64,000 bases of DNA. Source: Quillaja saponaria (lineage: Eukaryota; Streptophyta; Magnoliopsida; Fabales; Quillajaceae). Under the pieces are notes generated by a model, which saw only the letters and a program-made list of their open reading frames with translations, had not been told where the DNA came from and did not search any database. Position numbers and translations under genes: made by a program. Shown here one piece after another: positions 1-13,000 of the stretch (position 1 is its first letter; every line of letters starts with the position of its first letter). The DNA lies in NCBI GenBank assembly GCA_029379385.1, contig CM055607.1, positions 9,300,001 to 9,364,000 of the forward strand, in the 5' to 3' direction.

Positions 1-73
1 AAATAAATGGATGAAATGACTATTTCTTTCACTAACGCCACAAAATAATAAAATGGAATGATCATTCTTATCC

Positions 74-92
74 CTTTCCCTTCCCATCCCAA
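74..92. repeat. Left target-site duplication of the LINE
   Basis: This 19-bp pyrimidine-rich sequence matches 3220-3238 at 18 of 19 positions, and the two copies abut the two ends of the LINE. Long target-site duplications of this size are usual for target-primed reverse transcription. Confidence 0.75.
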
Positions 93-3000
93 CTCAACTA
101 TGCCTTAAAATCTCAAACTAGTTGGGGTCGGCTATATGAATCTTTTTCCTCTATTCGCATTGATCCAAGATAACATTTTCATTAATTCCTAACACAGTCA
201 TATCTTTTTCGATGCCTGCCTCCCATGTAAGTTTCGGTCTCCCCATTTTCCCGTCTAACACCTGGCACCTGAATCAAGTCACCTTGCTTAACTACTACGT
301 GCATTGGCCGACGTGGAATGTATCCAAACCAACGTAGACGATTTTCTCTCATTTTCTCCTCAATAGGTGCTACTTCCACCTTCTTACGAATCTCCTCATT
401 CCTTATTCTATCATTTCTTATATGTCCTGTCATCTATCTCAACATTCTCATTTCGGCTACTCCTATATTACTGCGAATGTTACTTTTTAACTGCCCAACA
501 TTCAGTATTATACAGCATAGTTGGTCTCTACTGCCGACTTATAAAATTTTCCTTTCAATCTATTCGGGATTTTAGGATCACATAAAACTCTCGAAGCACT
601 CTGCCACTTCACCCACTCTGCTTTGATCCTATGGTTTACATCATGCTCAATTGCACCATCTTTTTGTATAAATGACTCTAAACACATCCTTTGTAGGGAT
701 TGTCTGACAGTCTAAAATTATATCATTCGGGCCTTCTCTAGTTTCACTGAAATTACACTCCATATATTTAGTTTTTGTCCAACTCAATCTAAGGCCTTTA
801 GATTCTAACGCGTTCCTTCCATATTTCTAGTTTAGAGTTTAAACATTCTCTAGTTTTGTCTACCAACACGATATCATCGGCAAACAATATGCACCATGTA
901 ACCTTATCTTGAATATTATAGGTAAGCTCATCCATGACTAAAGCAAATAGGTAAGGACTTAAGGATGAACCTTGGTGAACACCTATCGTGATCGGGAACT
1001 CTCCAGTCATACCATCTACGGTCCGCACCCTAGTCATTACTCCCTCATACATATCTTTAATAACTTCTACATATTTAGTTGGGACCTTCTACTTCTCGAG
1101 TACCCACCATAAACCCACCATAAGACTTGTCTTGGCACTTTATCATACGCTTTTTCTAAATCAATAAAGACCATGTGAAGATCCTTTTTCTTTTCTCTAT
1201 ATTTCTCCATTAATCTCCTAAGTAAAAAAATAGCCTCTATTGTAGATCTCAAATTGATTCTCAGAAACTAAAGTCTTATTCCTAAATCTACGCTTAATCA
1301 CTCTCTTCCACAGTTTCATTGTATGGCTAATAAGTTTTATTTCTCGATAATTCGAACAACTTTGAATATCTCTTTTATTCTTATAAATAGGGATCAACGT
1401 ACTCTTCTTCCACTCATCTGGCATTTTCTTAGTTATTAAAATCTTGTTAAAAAGATTTGTAAGCCAAGTTACTCTAATATCTCCTAGGCATTTTCAAACT
1501 TCTATTAGAATATCATCTGGGCCCAATGCCTTATCATTCTTCATCTTATGCATAGCTTCTTTAACCTCTTGTGCTCTAATTCGACGAACAAATCCGGTAG
1601 TTCGTATCATCAAATGTGTCATCAAGGTCTCCAAAATCACTCATTGACTCTCCATTAAATAAAGTATCAAAATAAGTTCGCCATCTCTTATTAATCTCGT
1701 CTTCCTTAACTAAAACCCTATCAACCTCATCCTTAATGCACTTAATACGAATTAAGTCTTTAGTTCGTATTTCCCTTTGCTTGGCAATCCTATAAATATC
1801 CTTATCTCCATCCTTTGTCTCTAACTTTTGGTAAAGTCTTTTGCAAACCTTGTCTCTGGCTTCCCTAACCGCTTTCTTATCATCTTTTCTAACTTGTCTA
1901 AAACATTTATAATTATCTTCATTTCTACACTTGTGTAATCTTTTATAACACTATTTTTTAACTTTAATAGCTTGTTGAACTTCTTCATTCCACCACCATG
2001 TCTCCTTAGTCGGAGGTCCACGTCCTCTACTTTCTCCTAACATCTTTCTAGTCATATTCCTTGATACGACTCGCCATCTCATCCCAAATCATGTTAGGCT
2101 TACCCTCCACCCTCCAAGGATCACCCTGTAACATTTCATCTTTAAAAAGAGCCATCTTCCCTCCATTCAAGTTCCACCATCTAGTCTTAATACACTTATT
2201 AATTCTATGCTTTTGCTTCCGCTGCTTAACACCAACATCCACAATCATAAGTTGGTGCTGAGACACTAAACACTCGTCGGGTATAACTTTACAATCCTTA
2301 CAAACTGCTTTATCAACCTTTCTAGTCAGAACAAAATCTATTTGGCTCTTATTCGGCCTGCTACTAAAGGTGACTAAGTGCGACTCTCGTTTCTTAAAAA
2401 ACGTGTTAGCTAAAATCAAGTCATACGCAACTGCAAAATCTAAAATAGACTCTCCACCCTCATTCCTAACTCCATAACCATATCCTCCATGTACTGCGCT
2501 CAAAACCCTCGTTAGTACTTCCTACATGACCGTTCAAATCAGCACCAATAAACAATTTCTCACCTAACGGTACTCTTTGATCTATCTCCTTCTAAATCAT
2601 CCCAAAAAGCCTTCTTAGTAAATTCTTCCAATCCTATTTGTGGAGTATAGGCGCTAATGATATTAAATGCCTCATCTTCTATCATCAATTTCACTAAAAT
2701 TATTTCTCTCACTTTTCCTATTGATTTCAACAACCTCGTCCTTTAAATTTCCATCTATAATAATCGCCACTCCATTCCTATTTCTAGTCTTACCGGTATA
2801 CCACATCTTGAATCTTGTTCTTTTTATCTCTCTAGCCTTTTCTCCTACCCACTTAGTTTCTTGCAAACAAGTAATATTAATCATCATTCTACTCATAGTA
2901 TCTACAAGCTCTCTCAATTGATCCAGTAATAGTTCCTATGTTCCATGGAGCTATGCGAATCTTATCATGGACTAGCTTCTTTACCTGCACCTGGGCTCTG

Positions 3001-3219
3001 ATGTGGCGCGCCACTAAGGATGTGACGACCCAACCCTTGCTCATTTCTCACTACACCCGGGATCCGATGCAGTGCGTCGCTAAAAGGGTTACGCCTCAAC
3101 GAATATTCGGTAGGCTTCATCGTCATAGGGTTTGACTAGTTTTACGCTGGTCGTCAACCTATCGCAACCCTCCTCCTTTATCCGGGCTTGGGACCGGCAG
3201 AGTAATCTCTGGCGGAGTT
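93..3219 (-). mobile_element. Degenerate RTE-clade non-LTR retrotransposon (LINE)
   Basis: Broken coding frames on the minus strand, read from high to low coordinates, give an apurinic endonuclease followed by a reverse transcriptase. The endonuclease start (about 2917-2672) contains LQETKW. Its end (about 2503-2048) contains SQIDFVLTR and a SQH motif. The RT part (about 1424-798) contains [24 protein letters not shown] and the catalytic box FADDIVLV. The C-terminal part (433-182) contains ENRLRWFGYIPRRP. This arrangement is typical of plant RTE-type LINEs, which encode one endonuclease-RT polyprotein and move by target-primed reverse transcription. Stops and frameshifts separate at least seven fragments, so this copy cannot be autonomous. 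The 3' end lies near 93 and the conserved 5' leader near 3219. Direct repeats at 74-92 and 3220-3238 flank it. It probably lies in an intron of the aldolase-fusion gene, in the opposite orientation. Confidence 0.9.
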
Positions 3220-3238
3220 CTTTCCCTTCCAATCCCAA
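3220..3238. repeat. Right target-site duplication of the LINE
   Basis: This sequence differs from 74-92 by one base (A at 3231 against C at 85). It lies directly after the conserved 5' leader of the element. Confidence 0.75.
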
Positions 3239-4040
3239 TGCCACAAAAATCATTTATGCGTACCAAACTTGCCTTTAGGATACATACGTGTTTCTTTTCT
3301 TACGTAGAGATCAAGCATTTCTGTTTCTTTTCCTTTTCTTTTGGGGGAGAGGATAGTATATGGGTTATAAATTCTTGGGCCATATGTGAATCTTAAACAA
3401 GATATAAAAAATGTTTCTCTCAATTTGTTAAAATATAAGAGTTTATTCACGTAACTTTTTTGTTTTATATTTCCAATAGGCAATAACACACTGATTTCAC
3501 TGTGATTAGTAGTGAGTAACACTTGCGCTCTTCATTGGTGTGGTGTGGTGCAGTGAATCTCATCATTTTAACTTATCCATGCAAGCTGGAAGCTGGCCTC
3601 TTCTTTCACCTTTTTAGTGTCTTTTAACAAGCTTGTTCAAGAGAAATACAAAGCATAAAAGAAATGAAAAATAAGCAAATCTGATTCCAAATTCTCATTG
3701 ATAGATAATATGGTGGTATAGACATAGTTCAGATCTTTGGAGCAAATATGAATTGGCATCAAGTTTACACCAAAGCGGTATTAGATGTAGCATCTTAGCA
3801 TAAAGTGACAGAGGTTTGCATCACACTGCATTATCTGTCCAGATTCATTAGCTCACTAGGAACCTGAAAAGTTAGATTGTGAATGAATACATATAATAAG
3901 ATATCAGAGTTAGAGGCTAAAATATATTGAGGATTCTACTTTTAATTACCATTTTAGCCCTTTACTTTTAAATTTTTGTCAATGAGAAGCCCTTATTTCC
4001 ATGCTTATGTACAATGTGGTTGTTTTATTCTTCTTTGTAG
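3239..4040 (+). other. Presumed intron upstream of the first visible aldolase-fusion exon
   Basis: I found no exon here that matches the expected preceding part of the first dehydrogenase domain. The stretch is AT-rich and ends in a TTTGTAG acceptor at 4040. The next exon begins in mid-codon, completing a Trp, so the gene must continue upstream across or beyond the LINE. Confidence 0.55.
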
Positions 4041-7000
4041 GGTTTTCAAGAATCTTGTTCCGCAGTTGTTAAAGGGCAATACAAGGCACCATGTTCTTAA
4101 TATTTTTGTTCAGAAATTGGTAAGATCTTTATACAAAAGAAACATGAAATTCTTTTCTCCACTGTATTGTGACAGAAATTTTAGTGGTAATTGATGCTAG
4201 TTTTTAAGATAGTTATATTCTAGAACTATTAATGTTTCAATCTCTTGTATCAAACTCAAACTACAGTTTAACTAGCTTGCAGCTAACTATCATACTGTGC
4301 GGCTCATAAGAGATCCTCAAGAGAATAATATCTTAATAAAAAAAAGACCTTCCCTCTAAATGTTTTTCCCCCGTTTTGGACTCTTTGGGGTTCTTTCTCA
4401 TATGCAACTTCTGGATACGGATTGCACACCCTTGTCTTCTTTTGATGAATTTTTACTTGTCAAAAAAGACACACAAACACACACGCGTGCACTCACACTC
4501 ACCGCCCCCCCTTCCCCAATGGTACTAAACAAGTGGTTGGCTAACTTCAACATTTCCTTGACACGTGTTGGAACTAGAATTAGGGCCTTGTTATTGTGAT
4601 TGGATATTGTTGTTTTGTGTGAGAAACTATATTTCATTGTATGTTCAAACATGTACAACCTAGAATATATACTTTAGTAAGGGTAATGACCCAAACACCC
4701 TTGTTACAGTCAGCAGTTACTTATACAAGATCTCATAGTATTAACATGATGTCATATCTCAAAACTTTACTCTGATCATTGTGTTCTTGGCATGTTTTAT
4801 TATATTCTTGGAAACAATTCATGATACTGACAGAATCTTCCGTATTCAAGGGGGTAATTTTGGATACGGCGAAATCACTTACTTTTCCTCTTCCACTTTT
4901 GGCAGCTACTCATCAACAACTTTTACTTGGTACATAATATATCAGTAGATTGTTCAATTTCAAGTTGCTTTTATGATTGTTTCCTTCTTCCACTTGCTTA
5001 ATTCTTCTTTCAGGGACTTCACTTGTTTATGGACCTGATGATGATATTACACTACTTAAGGTTAATTCCATTCAGATTTACTGAGGAATTTTGATCGTGA
5101 AAACTTTGTGACTTTAGTGATGCTTGTCTAACATCAATTTGCGGATTGTTCTTAAATTTATTTTCTTATGCAGGTTTGGGAAAAAGTGCATGGAGTGAAT
5201 ATTACGGATGCTGCAAATGCTGAACCATACAGCCCTGAACTATTGGCAACACAAGTTACTGCTGAATCAAGTACTGTGAGACGAGTTGGTTTTATTGGTC
5301 TCGGAGCAATGGGATTTGGCATGGCAACTCACTTGCTGAGATCAAACTTCTGTGTTATTGGCTATGATGTAATAACCACTTTAATTTTTGACCCATTTTG
5401 CATTAGAAATCTTGTCCTTGCTTGAAAATGCATGTCAAGTAACTATAATTGAGAATGTCCTCTCCAATTATGCGTAGCTTTTACCACGTGCTAAAAACAG
5501 TAGCTTATACATAAAGTTTTAGAATCTTTTAAATTAGGCTTGAGCTTTCCTCAAAGTAGAAGGACCAGAATGGGACCATCATATTCTTTGCCTTTGTTGG
5601 ATAAGTGTCTACACAATATAGATTGTCTCTCAAAACTCTTTCACTTGTGATTCTTTTTCTGGTCAAGAGGAGATATTCTTAAAACTATGAAAGTAAAAGA
5701 CTTGAGAAATCCATTGTTCAAGATACCTGTGTACTCCTTTGAGGTCAATATGCCTGAATTATTAACCTTATTCTTATATCATAATTCTTGTATGTTAGAA
5801 TTTGTTGTTTGCCTTTTCTTTTCTTTTTTTAAACCTTAACATGGATGACTTTCGAGCATTTGATCTATAAATTTTTATTTTCTTTTGGGCCAATAAGCAT
5901 TCTTAGTCTTTCACTATATGAAAGGGGTTTCGGCTTATGCTGTTTCAATGATGACTCAAAATACATGTACATGTGTTCACTTTTTCATGCACTAGTAGCT
6001 GCTTCTTTTTGGTACTCACATTTTCATGGTACTAGGACATATGTGTACTTATGTATGCTTGAAGTATACATGCTTAAAGGTATGGAATTTGTTTATTGTT
6101 GATATAATACTAGGCAACCTTACCAATCTTCTATACAATTTGTTGCCTGCAGGTTTATAAACCAACTCTAACTCGGTTTGCAAATGCCGGTGGCTTGGTT
6201 GGAAACTTTCCAGCAGAAGTAAGTAAAGGTAAACATAATCTTATTAACAGGCTACAAATATAAGCTTGTAAAAATGAGTGAATGATTAAATTAATGAAGA
6301 GAAAATGTCTGATGATCTATTTGTTTGATGCATTCTCTTTTACTGCACTGAAAATTTTCAATCTAGTATGATATTGTGCTTAGTAAATTGCCAACGTTGC
6401 CAACTTGTTTAGAAACTCTCTAGGAGAAAGGAAGGCAACTGTAGTCGTGCTAAGTGATCCAACAACTATAATAGGAAGAAAAAAGAAAACCAAAAAATAA
6501 GGAGAAAAAAAGAGAAGCTGAGCTGATTAATTAATTAATGATAAGTAATCTCAAGATCTTATTTCTTTATCTGCAAGTACGTTGAATGTTTACAAAATTT
6601 TATATTTTATGTGATGTTTTTTCTTCCTTAACTGATGTATGGTTAGCTGTTATCGTTGTTGTTATTTATAAGCTGTCTTTCTCTCTTTTAGAGTCTGATC
6701 TTTAGTATCACTGTTTTGTCAGAAAAATAAGACTAGAAATCTGATGGGAGTATGGGACTAGGTATCGGCTATTGTGATAGTATTGACTCCTAACAATGAC
6801 ATTAGGAAGTTTATTTGGTGCCACTTTTGTTTGGCACTGTCCATGGAATGAGTACTGTAATGGATGTCAGTATGTTAGTGTTTGCTCTTGACACTGCAGA
6901 TTCGACCATGAATGCAGACATCTCTCTATTTCCATTAATAAGGTCTTCTTTTATTGGAAGACGGATTGCTGTAAGAAAAAATTGGTTAGGCGCATAGTAT

Positions 7001-10000
7001 AAAAATAACAAGATAGTATAAGTCTATAAGACTATCTAGTTGGCTCTTATACAACCTTTGACATCAATAGGATAGTATAGGCTTATATTGTTGACCCTCT
7101 TTTATATAATGTCTAAGAATATAAAGCTATACAGTAGGGAGGGGAAGGATAAGAAACATTATAACAACAATATAACTAAACAATGTAATACATTGTTTAA
7201 TCATATTCTATACATTCCTATACGATGCACCAAACGAGCCCCCTACTTGTTTTACCATATTGCTTCATGTGAGGCCACTAGGAAGGCAAATTGTAAGAAA
7301 ACTTAAAATCAATAGAATATAAAATGTCACTGGAAGTCTTAAAGCTGGTTTTAAGCCCTTACTCAAACAGAATATGAAGGGCAGATTTCTCAATGCTGTT
7401 TCAACTGAATCACACTAGTCTTAGTTTCATGCGAGTAAGTGCATCCTTACTACTTACTAAAATATTGACCTAGAAGTTGCATTGCACCTTCATAGTGCAT
7501 TATATGATTCCAAATATTTATGGAATGCCATATTTATGTTGGACTGCTAACATCCTAAGTGTTTTTCAAATAAAATTATTAATTCCAGATGTCTTATGAA
7601 TCAATAAATTTAGTTATTAACACTTTTTCTCTTCCAGATGTTGATGTGCTTATAATTATGGTCACAAATGAAGCTCAAGTGGAGAGTGTTTTATATGGAG
7701 AATTTGGCGCACTTTCAGGTGCACTGAATCATCTCAAGTTTACTGTCTCATTTTGTGTGTTGTACTGACCCTAATTTCTGCATTATGTAGCCCTTCCATC
7801 AGGAGCAGCTATTATCCTATCCTCCACTGTTTCTCCTGGATATGTGAGCCAACTAGAGCACCGATTGCAAAGTATGTTGCTCTTGTGTGAGATGGTTATC
7901 AATCTTTTTCTTATCGTAAAATATATCCTTAATAAGTAAGCCTGTTGAACATTTTGGTACTATCTACAATTCTAATGATATTGCCCAACTAGGACATGAT
8001 ATAGCAATTATGAAACGACATAGGTTTTGCCAAGCACATTAAATGTAATGCTTAGAAAGACTCTTATACAAGAAGCTCCAGTCTTGGCTTGTTTTGTACT
8101 TGGGTAGTAGCCCTTCATGTTTCTGGTGTTTGCTTTGCTTGGAAGATTTAGAAAATCCCTAAAATCTGTAACCTGGTACCAACCTCTTACATTTAGAATT
8201 TTTGGATTTGTTTTAAGAGAATGAAAGAATCAGAGAAGAGAGAGATTTAATTGAGAAGGAGTGATTGAAGTGCACCACATATTAACCCCTCTTTATAATA
8301 ACTAAGTTTGAAAATCACATATTAAGTCCTACACTTAAGAGTATTTATCAGGAGTATGATCTGTTTTTCTATACTATTCTCTGATTTCCCAGGCAGTGCC
8401 ATAATGGTTGGAATGCATTTTTTCCCCTTCTTGGTAATTGGTGGTCTGCTTGCTGTACTTTGGCCGCAGACTTGTTGTGAAAAATAGATTGAAAACATCT
8501 AATAGTAAATTTTATCATCACCTGAAAGTAAAAATATTCAAAACAGATTTGATTTCAATGAAACGTGATCAGTTTTTTGGATTATGATTTCTGGGAGATC
8601 ATATGTTCAGAGAGAAGCATGGGTGATAAGCAGTGTATTGCTTATTTAAAAAATTAAATGTGTAGTGAGCCATGCATGAGAAACCTATGAGGCATAAAAT
8701 TTGTGTTTTATTTACATCCAACTGAATGTTAGATAATCAACCATCCTAGAAGCTTAATTTATTCAGTGGATTGATCCAACGAGGCCCTCAAACTCACTCG
8801 AACTTGTATACAGGAAGTAGAGACAAGATGAGACAGACCAAATCACAAAGACAAATGAAATCAAGCCTGATGTAGTGTCTAACAACATAAGAAACTTGGC
8901 CATGAGACAATAAAGTGTGTCAAAAAGGTCAGGTAGAAGATATGCCCTTCTTGACTTCCATAGTACATCGTAAGGAGTAGAACATGATACCTTAAGCTCC
9001 TAAGAAAATTATTCTCCAACCTGGTGAAGCTGCAGTTTCTTTTTGAGATCTTCTACCTGATTCTAAGAGTTATATCTTTTATGATTCTAAGAATTCTGTC
9101 TCATGTCATTTCGCACATGACGTTCCTCTTTTGGTTTAGGATTATAGTTGGGTTGCACATGAAAGGGAGAGTTTGTATCTATTCATTGTGACCTTTAATA
9201 TAAATTGCAGGGCCTCTTACCTATTACTTATCTATTTAGGATGAGTGATAATTCACCATTATGCATTATTGTACTCTTTTAAATATTTTTCTTTGTTTTT
9301 CCCTTTGTATTTGAACCTCAATGTGCTTATTTTTGTTATTATCTCATGGTGTGTTATATTCTTCTCAGCTTCTTCAGCACGCTTTTATGTTTTTTGAATG
9401 ACACTATTGTGTAGTTATCAGTTGAGAACTTTACAGGTGAAGGAAAGAATTTGAAATTGGTGGATGCTCCTGTTTCTGGTGGTGTGAAGAGGGCTTCAAA
9501 TGGAACACTTACGGTATGAAGTTCATACTTGGATTTTACTAAAAAATATAAAGGTTTCTTGACTGATATTTGCTGAACAAATGTGCCTTCCTCAGATAAT
9601 TGCTTCGGGAACAGATGAAGCTCTTAAGAGTACAGGTTTAGTCCTAGAAGGTAAATAAGCACATTCTTTAAAATTCATCGTGATAGTCTCTCAATTCTTT
9701 GGAAGTTTGGATGTGGTGATTTCAGAAAGTTTTTTGTGATTAATATATATTTTTTAATCTGAACAGCATTGAGTGAGAAGCTTTATGTTATCAAAGGAGT
9801 TTGTGGTTCTGGAAGGTATTTCTGAATACTTTGACTTTTTGCATGTTAAATTTCTTTTTTTATGGTTAGGAGCATATGGACATTTGCATTATTTTTTTTT
9901 ATAGGAACAGGAATAAATAATATACATTTATTTTATGATTAGTGGTCCGCAAGTGAATCACTATGATCTCATTCTTTATATTTGTTCTCTAGTGGTGTGA

Positions 10001-13000
10001 AGATGGTCAATCAATTACTTGCTGGAGTTCACATAGCATCGGCTGCTGAGGCTATGGCATTTGGAGCTCGGTTGGGTCTTAATACTAGACTGTTATTTGA
10101 TTTTATTATAAATAGTGGTGGAACATCCTGGTGAGTGTTTTCCTCCCTCCCGTCCTCCTCCCTTCCCCATCTCATTCCCAACGCCCAGAAGAAAAAAAGA
10201 GAACAGGTGCTTAAGAACATTTAGTTCATACTACATACAATTATCTTTAGTCAAAGTTTCACTTGACATGCCATTGGTTTCCATTTGACAATTTTAAAAA
10301 TGATCACTTCATTTGAATTTAAAGCATGTCTGATTCTTATTGCTTGTCTTCCATCTCTCTACTAAATAATCCTCGTGCAGAAGTTCCATTCGAATTTATC
10401 TACATATTCTCTTTATTTCTTAGCATTCATATAATATAACCAGAGTTGGAGTTTATGAAAGATTCGTGGATAGATTTGAGTCTATGTCTCAGTGTCTTTG
10501 AATTTTGGATATTCCTCATCTGCTGGTGTCATTTGGTTTTAAATTTTATTTTAGACAACATACTTTTGCTTGGATAAGTTTTGGGTTTCGAGGTTACTGC
10601 TGATGTTAACGTGTCTTTTATTGCAGGATGTTTGAAAATCGTGTTCCTCACATGCTAGATAATGATTATACACCATATTCTGCACTTGATATCTTTGTGA
10701 AGGATCTGGTCAGAATTGTCTCCATGCAATATTGTTAGAGGAAGGTAGTTCATCAACTAAGATTGTCACATCATTGTATTGTGTTCATATGCAGGGCATT
10801 GTTTCTCGTGAATCCTCCACTCATAGAGTTCCGCTTCATATATCAACCGTTGCTCACCAACTATTTCTGTCAGGTGCTATGTTTTGTTTTTATTCTTTAT
10901 TATGTATACTGTCTGACATCATCAATGAATTATATATGGTGGCAACTTAATTATCTAAATTTGTTTTTTTCCTTCTATTTCTTTGCTTGGAATAATTATC
11001 GTAAGGAACCTAGAAATATAGATTTGGACATGTGAAACTCTTCATAAATTACTGTAGCAATCTAACAATTTAATATAAATCTTTTATTTTTTAGTCTTTT
11101 TATCTTGGGGTTAGAAAAGTAGTCTGTAACTTAGATAAAGTTAGATATGTGGATTCTTAACCAAAAAGAATGGAGGTTAGACTATAAGGATAACTTAGAC
11201 CTAAACCCTTGTTTTTTGGTGCTATAGTTGAGAAGTGAGACAGAGAGAAGAGTTTTTTTTTCTTCTTCTTTCTTTCTTCTCTCCCCTCCCCCTTCTTAAT
11301 TCTGCAGCCCAAGATTATTTTTGTTAGTAGCAGATGACATAACCGTTACTTGTGAAATCTATATGAAGTTGGTTTTGAATCAAAAAATTAATATCATTTT
11401 ATTAATTTTCACTCCTCTGTACCCCCTCTGCAATTTTGTTCTTCTTATTAGACACATACAGTATTATCATAGGCCCTAGACACCAGGTGTCCCTGGAGCC
11501 TTGGCTCTAGGCGCAGGCTCCCTGCTAATGAAAACAGAAAAAAAAAAGCAAGAATTCAAGGCTTCCAGCAAGCAAAACTAGCACCACTATGTTATGAAAG
11601 AGCAAAATTAGAAAAAAAATAGCTATAGGCAAGAATTCCAGCAAGTAGAAAGTAAAACCAGAAAAATCTAACTAAAGGAAAGCAGTACAGCAAAGCCAAA
11701 ACAATAAAATTAGTGTTTTTGCTTTCTAGATCCCTAAGAGGTCCAGCAAGTAGTCCACCAGGGGCCTAGGCATGAGCCTGAGGGGGCTTGGCGTGTGCCT
11801 GAAGGGGTGCAAAGGGAGAGGGCTGTAGCCTCTCGCCTTTTGAGCTTGAGGCACGCCTTTAGTAACACTGGACAGTGTCTCAGTAGATACACAGTTGGCC
11901 AGTCCTAGTGGCCTTTTGAAGTTCTTACTCCCAATTGACAGATCATTGGTTTAAACTAGAGCCATGGTTCAGTCTCATTTTTCTATTAATCTTCTCATGT
12001 TTTTTGAACTAAGATGTCTAGCTTATTTTTGGATGACTAGTAGTTCACGAATTTCTGCAATATGGTAAGATATGCTTCTCAAGATGCCATAATTTGCATC
12101 TATATTTGAATACATATATACAGGAAACCTAGATTAAATAATATTTACATGTAGATAACAGTAACCTGAAATGCTTGCTGATACTTCATTATGTTCCCTT
12201 GCAGGTTCTGCTGCAGGTTGGGGACGGCAAGATGATGCTGGTGTTGTTAAGGTAAAGTCCAAATCATGTCAGTTTCTTGTTTCAGTTGATAAGAATTTAA
12301 TTTTGGATTTAGGAGATAATAGTCAGAACTAATATCAGTAGTTAACATAAATTACCAGGGAAGCCTTTCATGATTAGCTTTTGCAGCCATAAATCCTTAG
12401 GGTCTATTTGGGAGGGGGAGAGGAAATGAAAGAATAAGGTCATTTCTTGTTTGAGAGTTGAGTGGAAAGGAAATGATACAATATTATACAAGTTTACAAT
12501 TATGTTCTTAAATGTTTTATTTGAGTATTAATAGGTAAAAGGATAAGGGCATATTTGTCACTGCAGTGTAAAATTATATTGTAGTTTTTCATCTCCCTCC
12601 AAATCCTCCCAATTTGGAGGAATAAAAAATTGGGCTTTGAAGGGATTTGGAGGGTACACTTCCATTTCCTCTCCCTCCTTTAAAAAAACCCCAAACCAAG
12701 AAAAAGGGTACACACCCTCTTGTTTCATCTCCTTCCATTCCCCTCCATCCAAGGCTGTAATTTGCATGTAAAGATATGTAGTAGGTGTTTTTATTTATTC
12801 AATAATGGATTTGCAGTCTCCTTTATTTTCTTATTTTAAACCCTCCTTTACATTAATCGTCATAATGGGTATCAAGTGACAGCCTCTCTGGCATCTACTA
12901 ATAGAGTTGAGAATGCATCTCAGGTGAATTGCACAATATGTGAATTCATTGTTACAATTATAATCAATAAGATATCTGGACCCTGGAAGTTGAAGTTCTG

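Noticed and set aside
37..3248. GCCACAAAA at 37-45 and 3240-3248 as the LINE target-site duplication
   Set aside because: The left copy is about 30 bp away from the element's 3' end, while the 19-bp repeats at 74-92 and 3220-3238 abut both ends.
4398..4658. Overlapping open frames around a CA/CG-rich tract
   Set aside because: They fall in the intron between the exons ending at 4119 and starting at 4851; the apparent coding comes from simple sequence.
12558..12767. Minus-strand open frame of 69 codons
   Set aside because: It is contained in the foldback repeat at 12398-12765 and is composed of its purine-rich arms.
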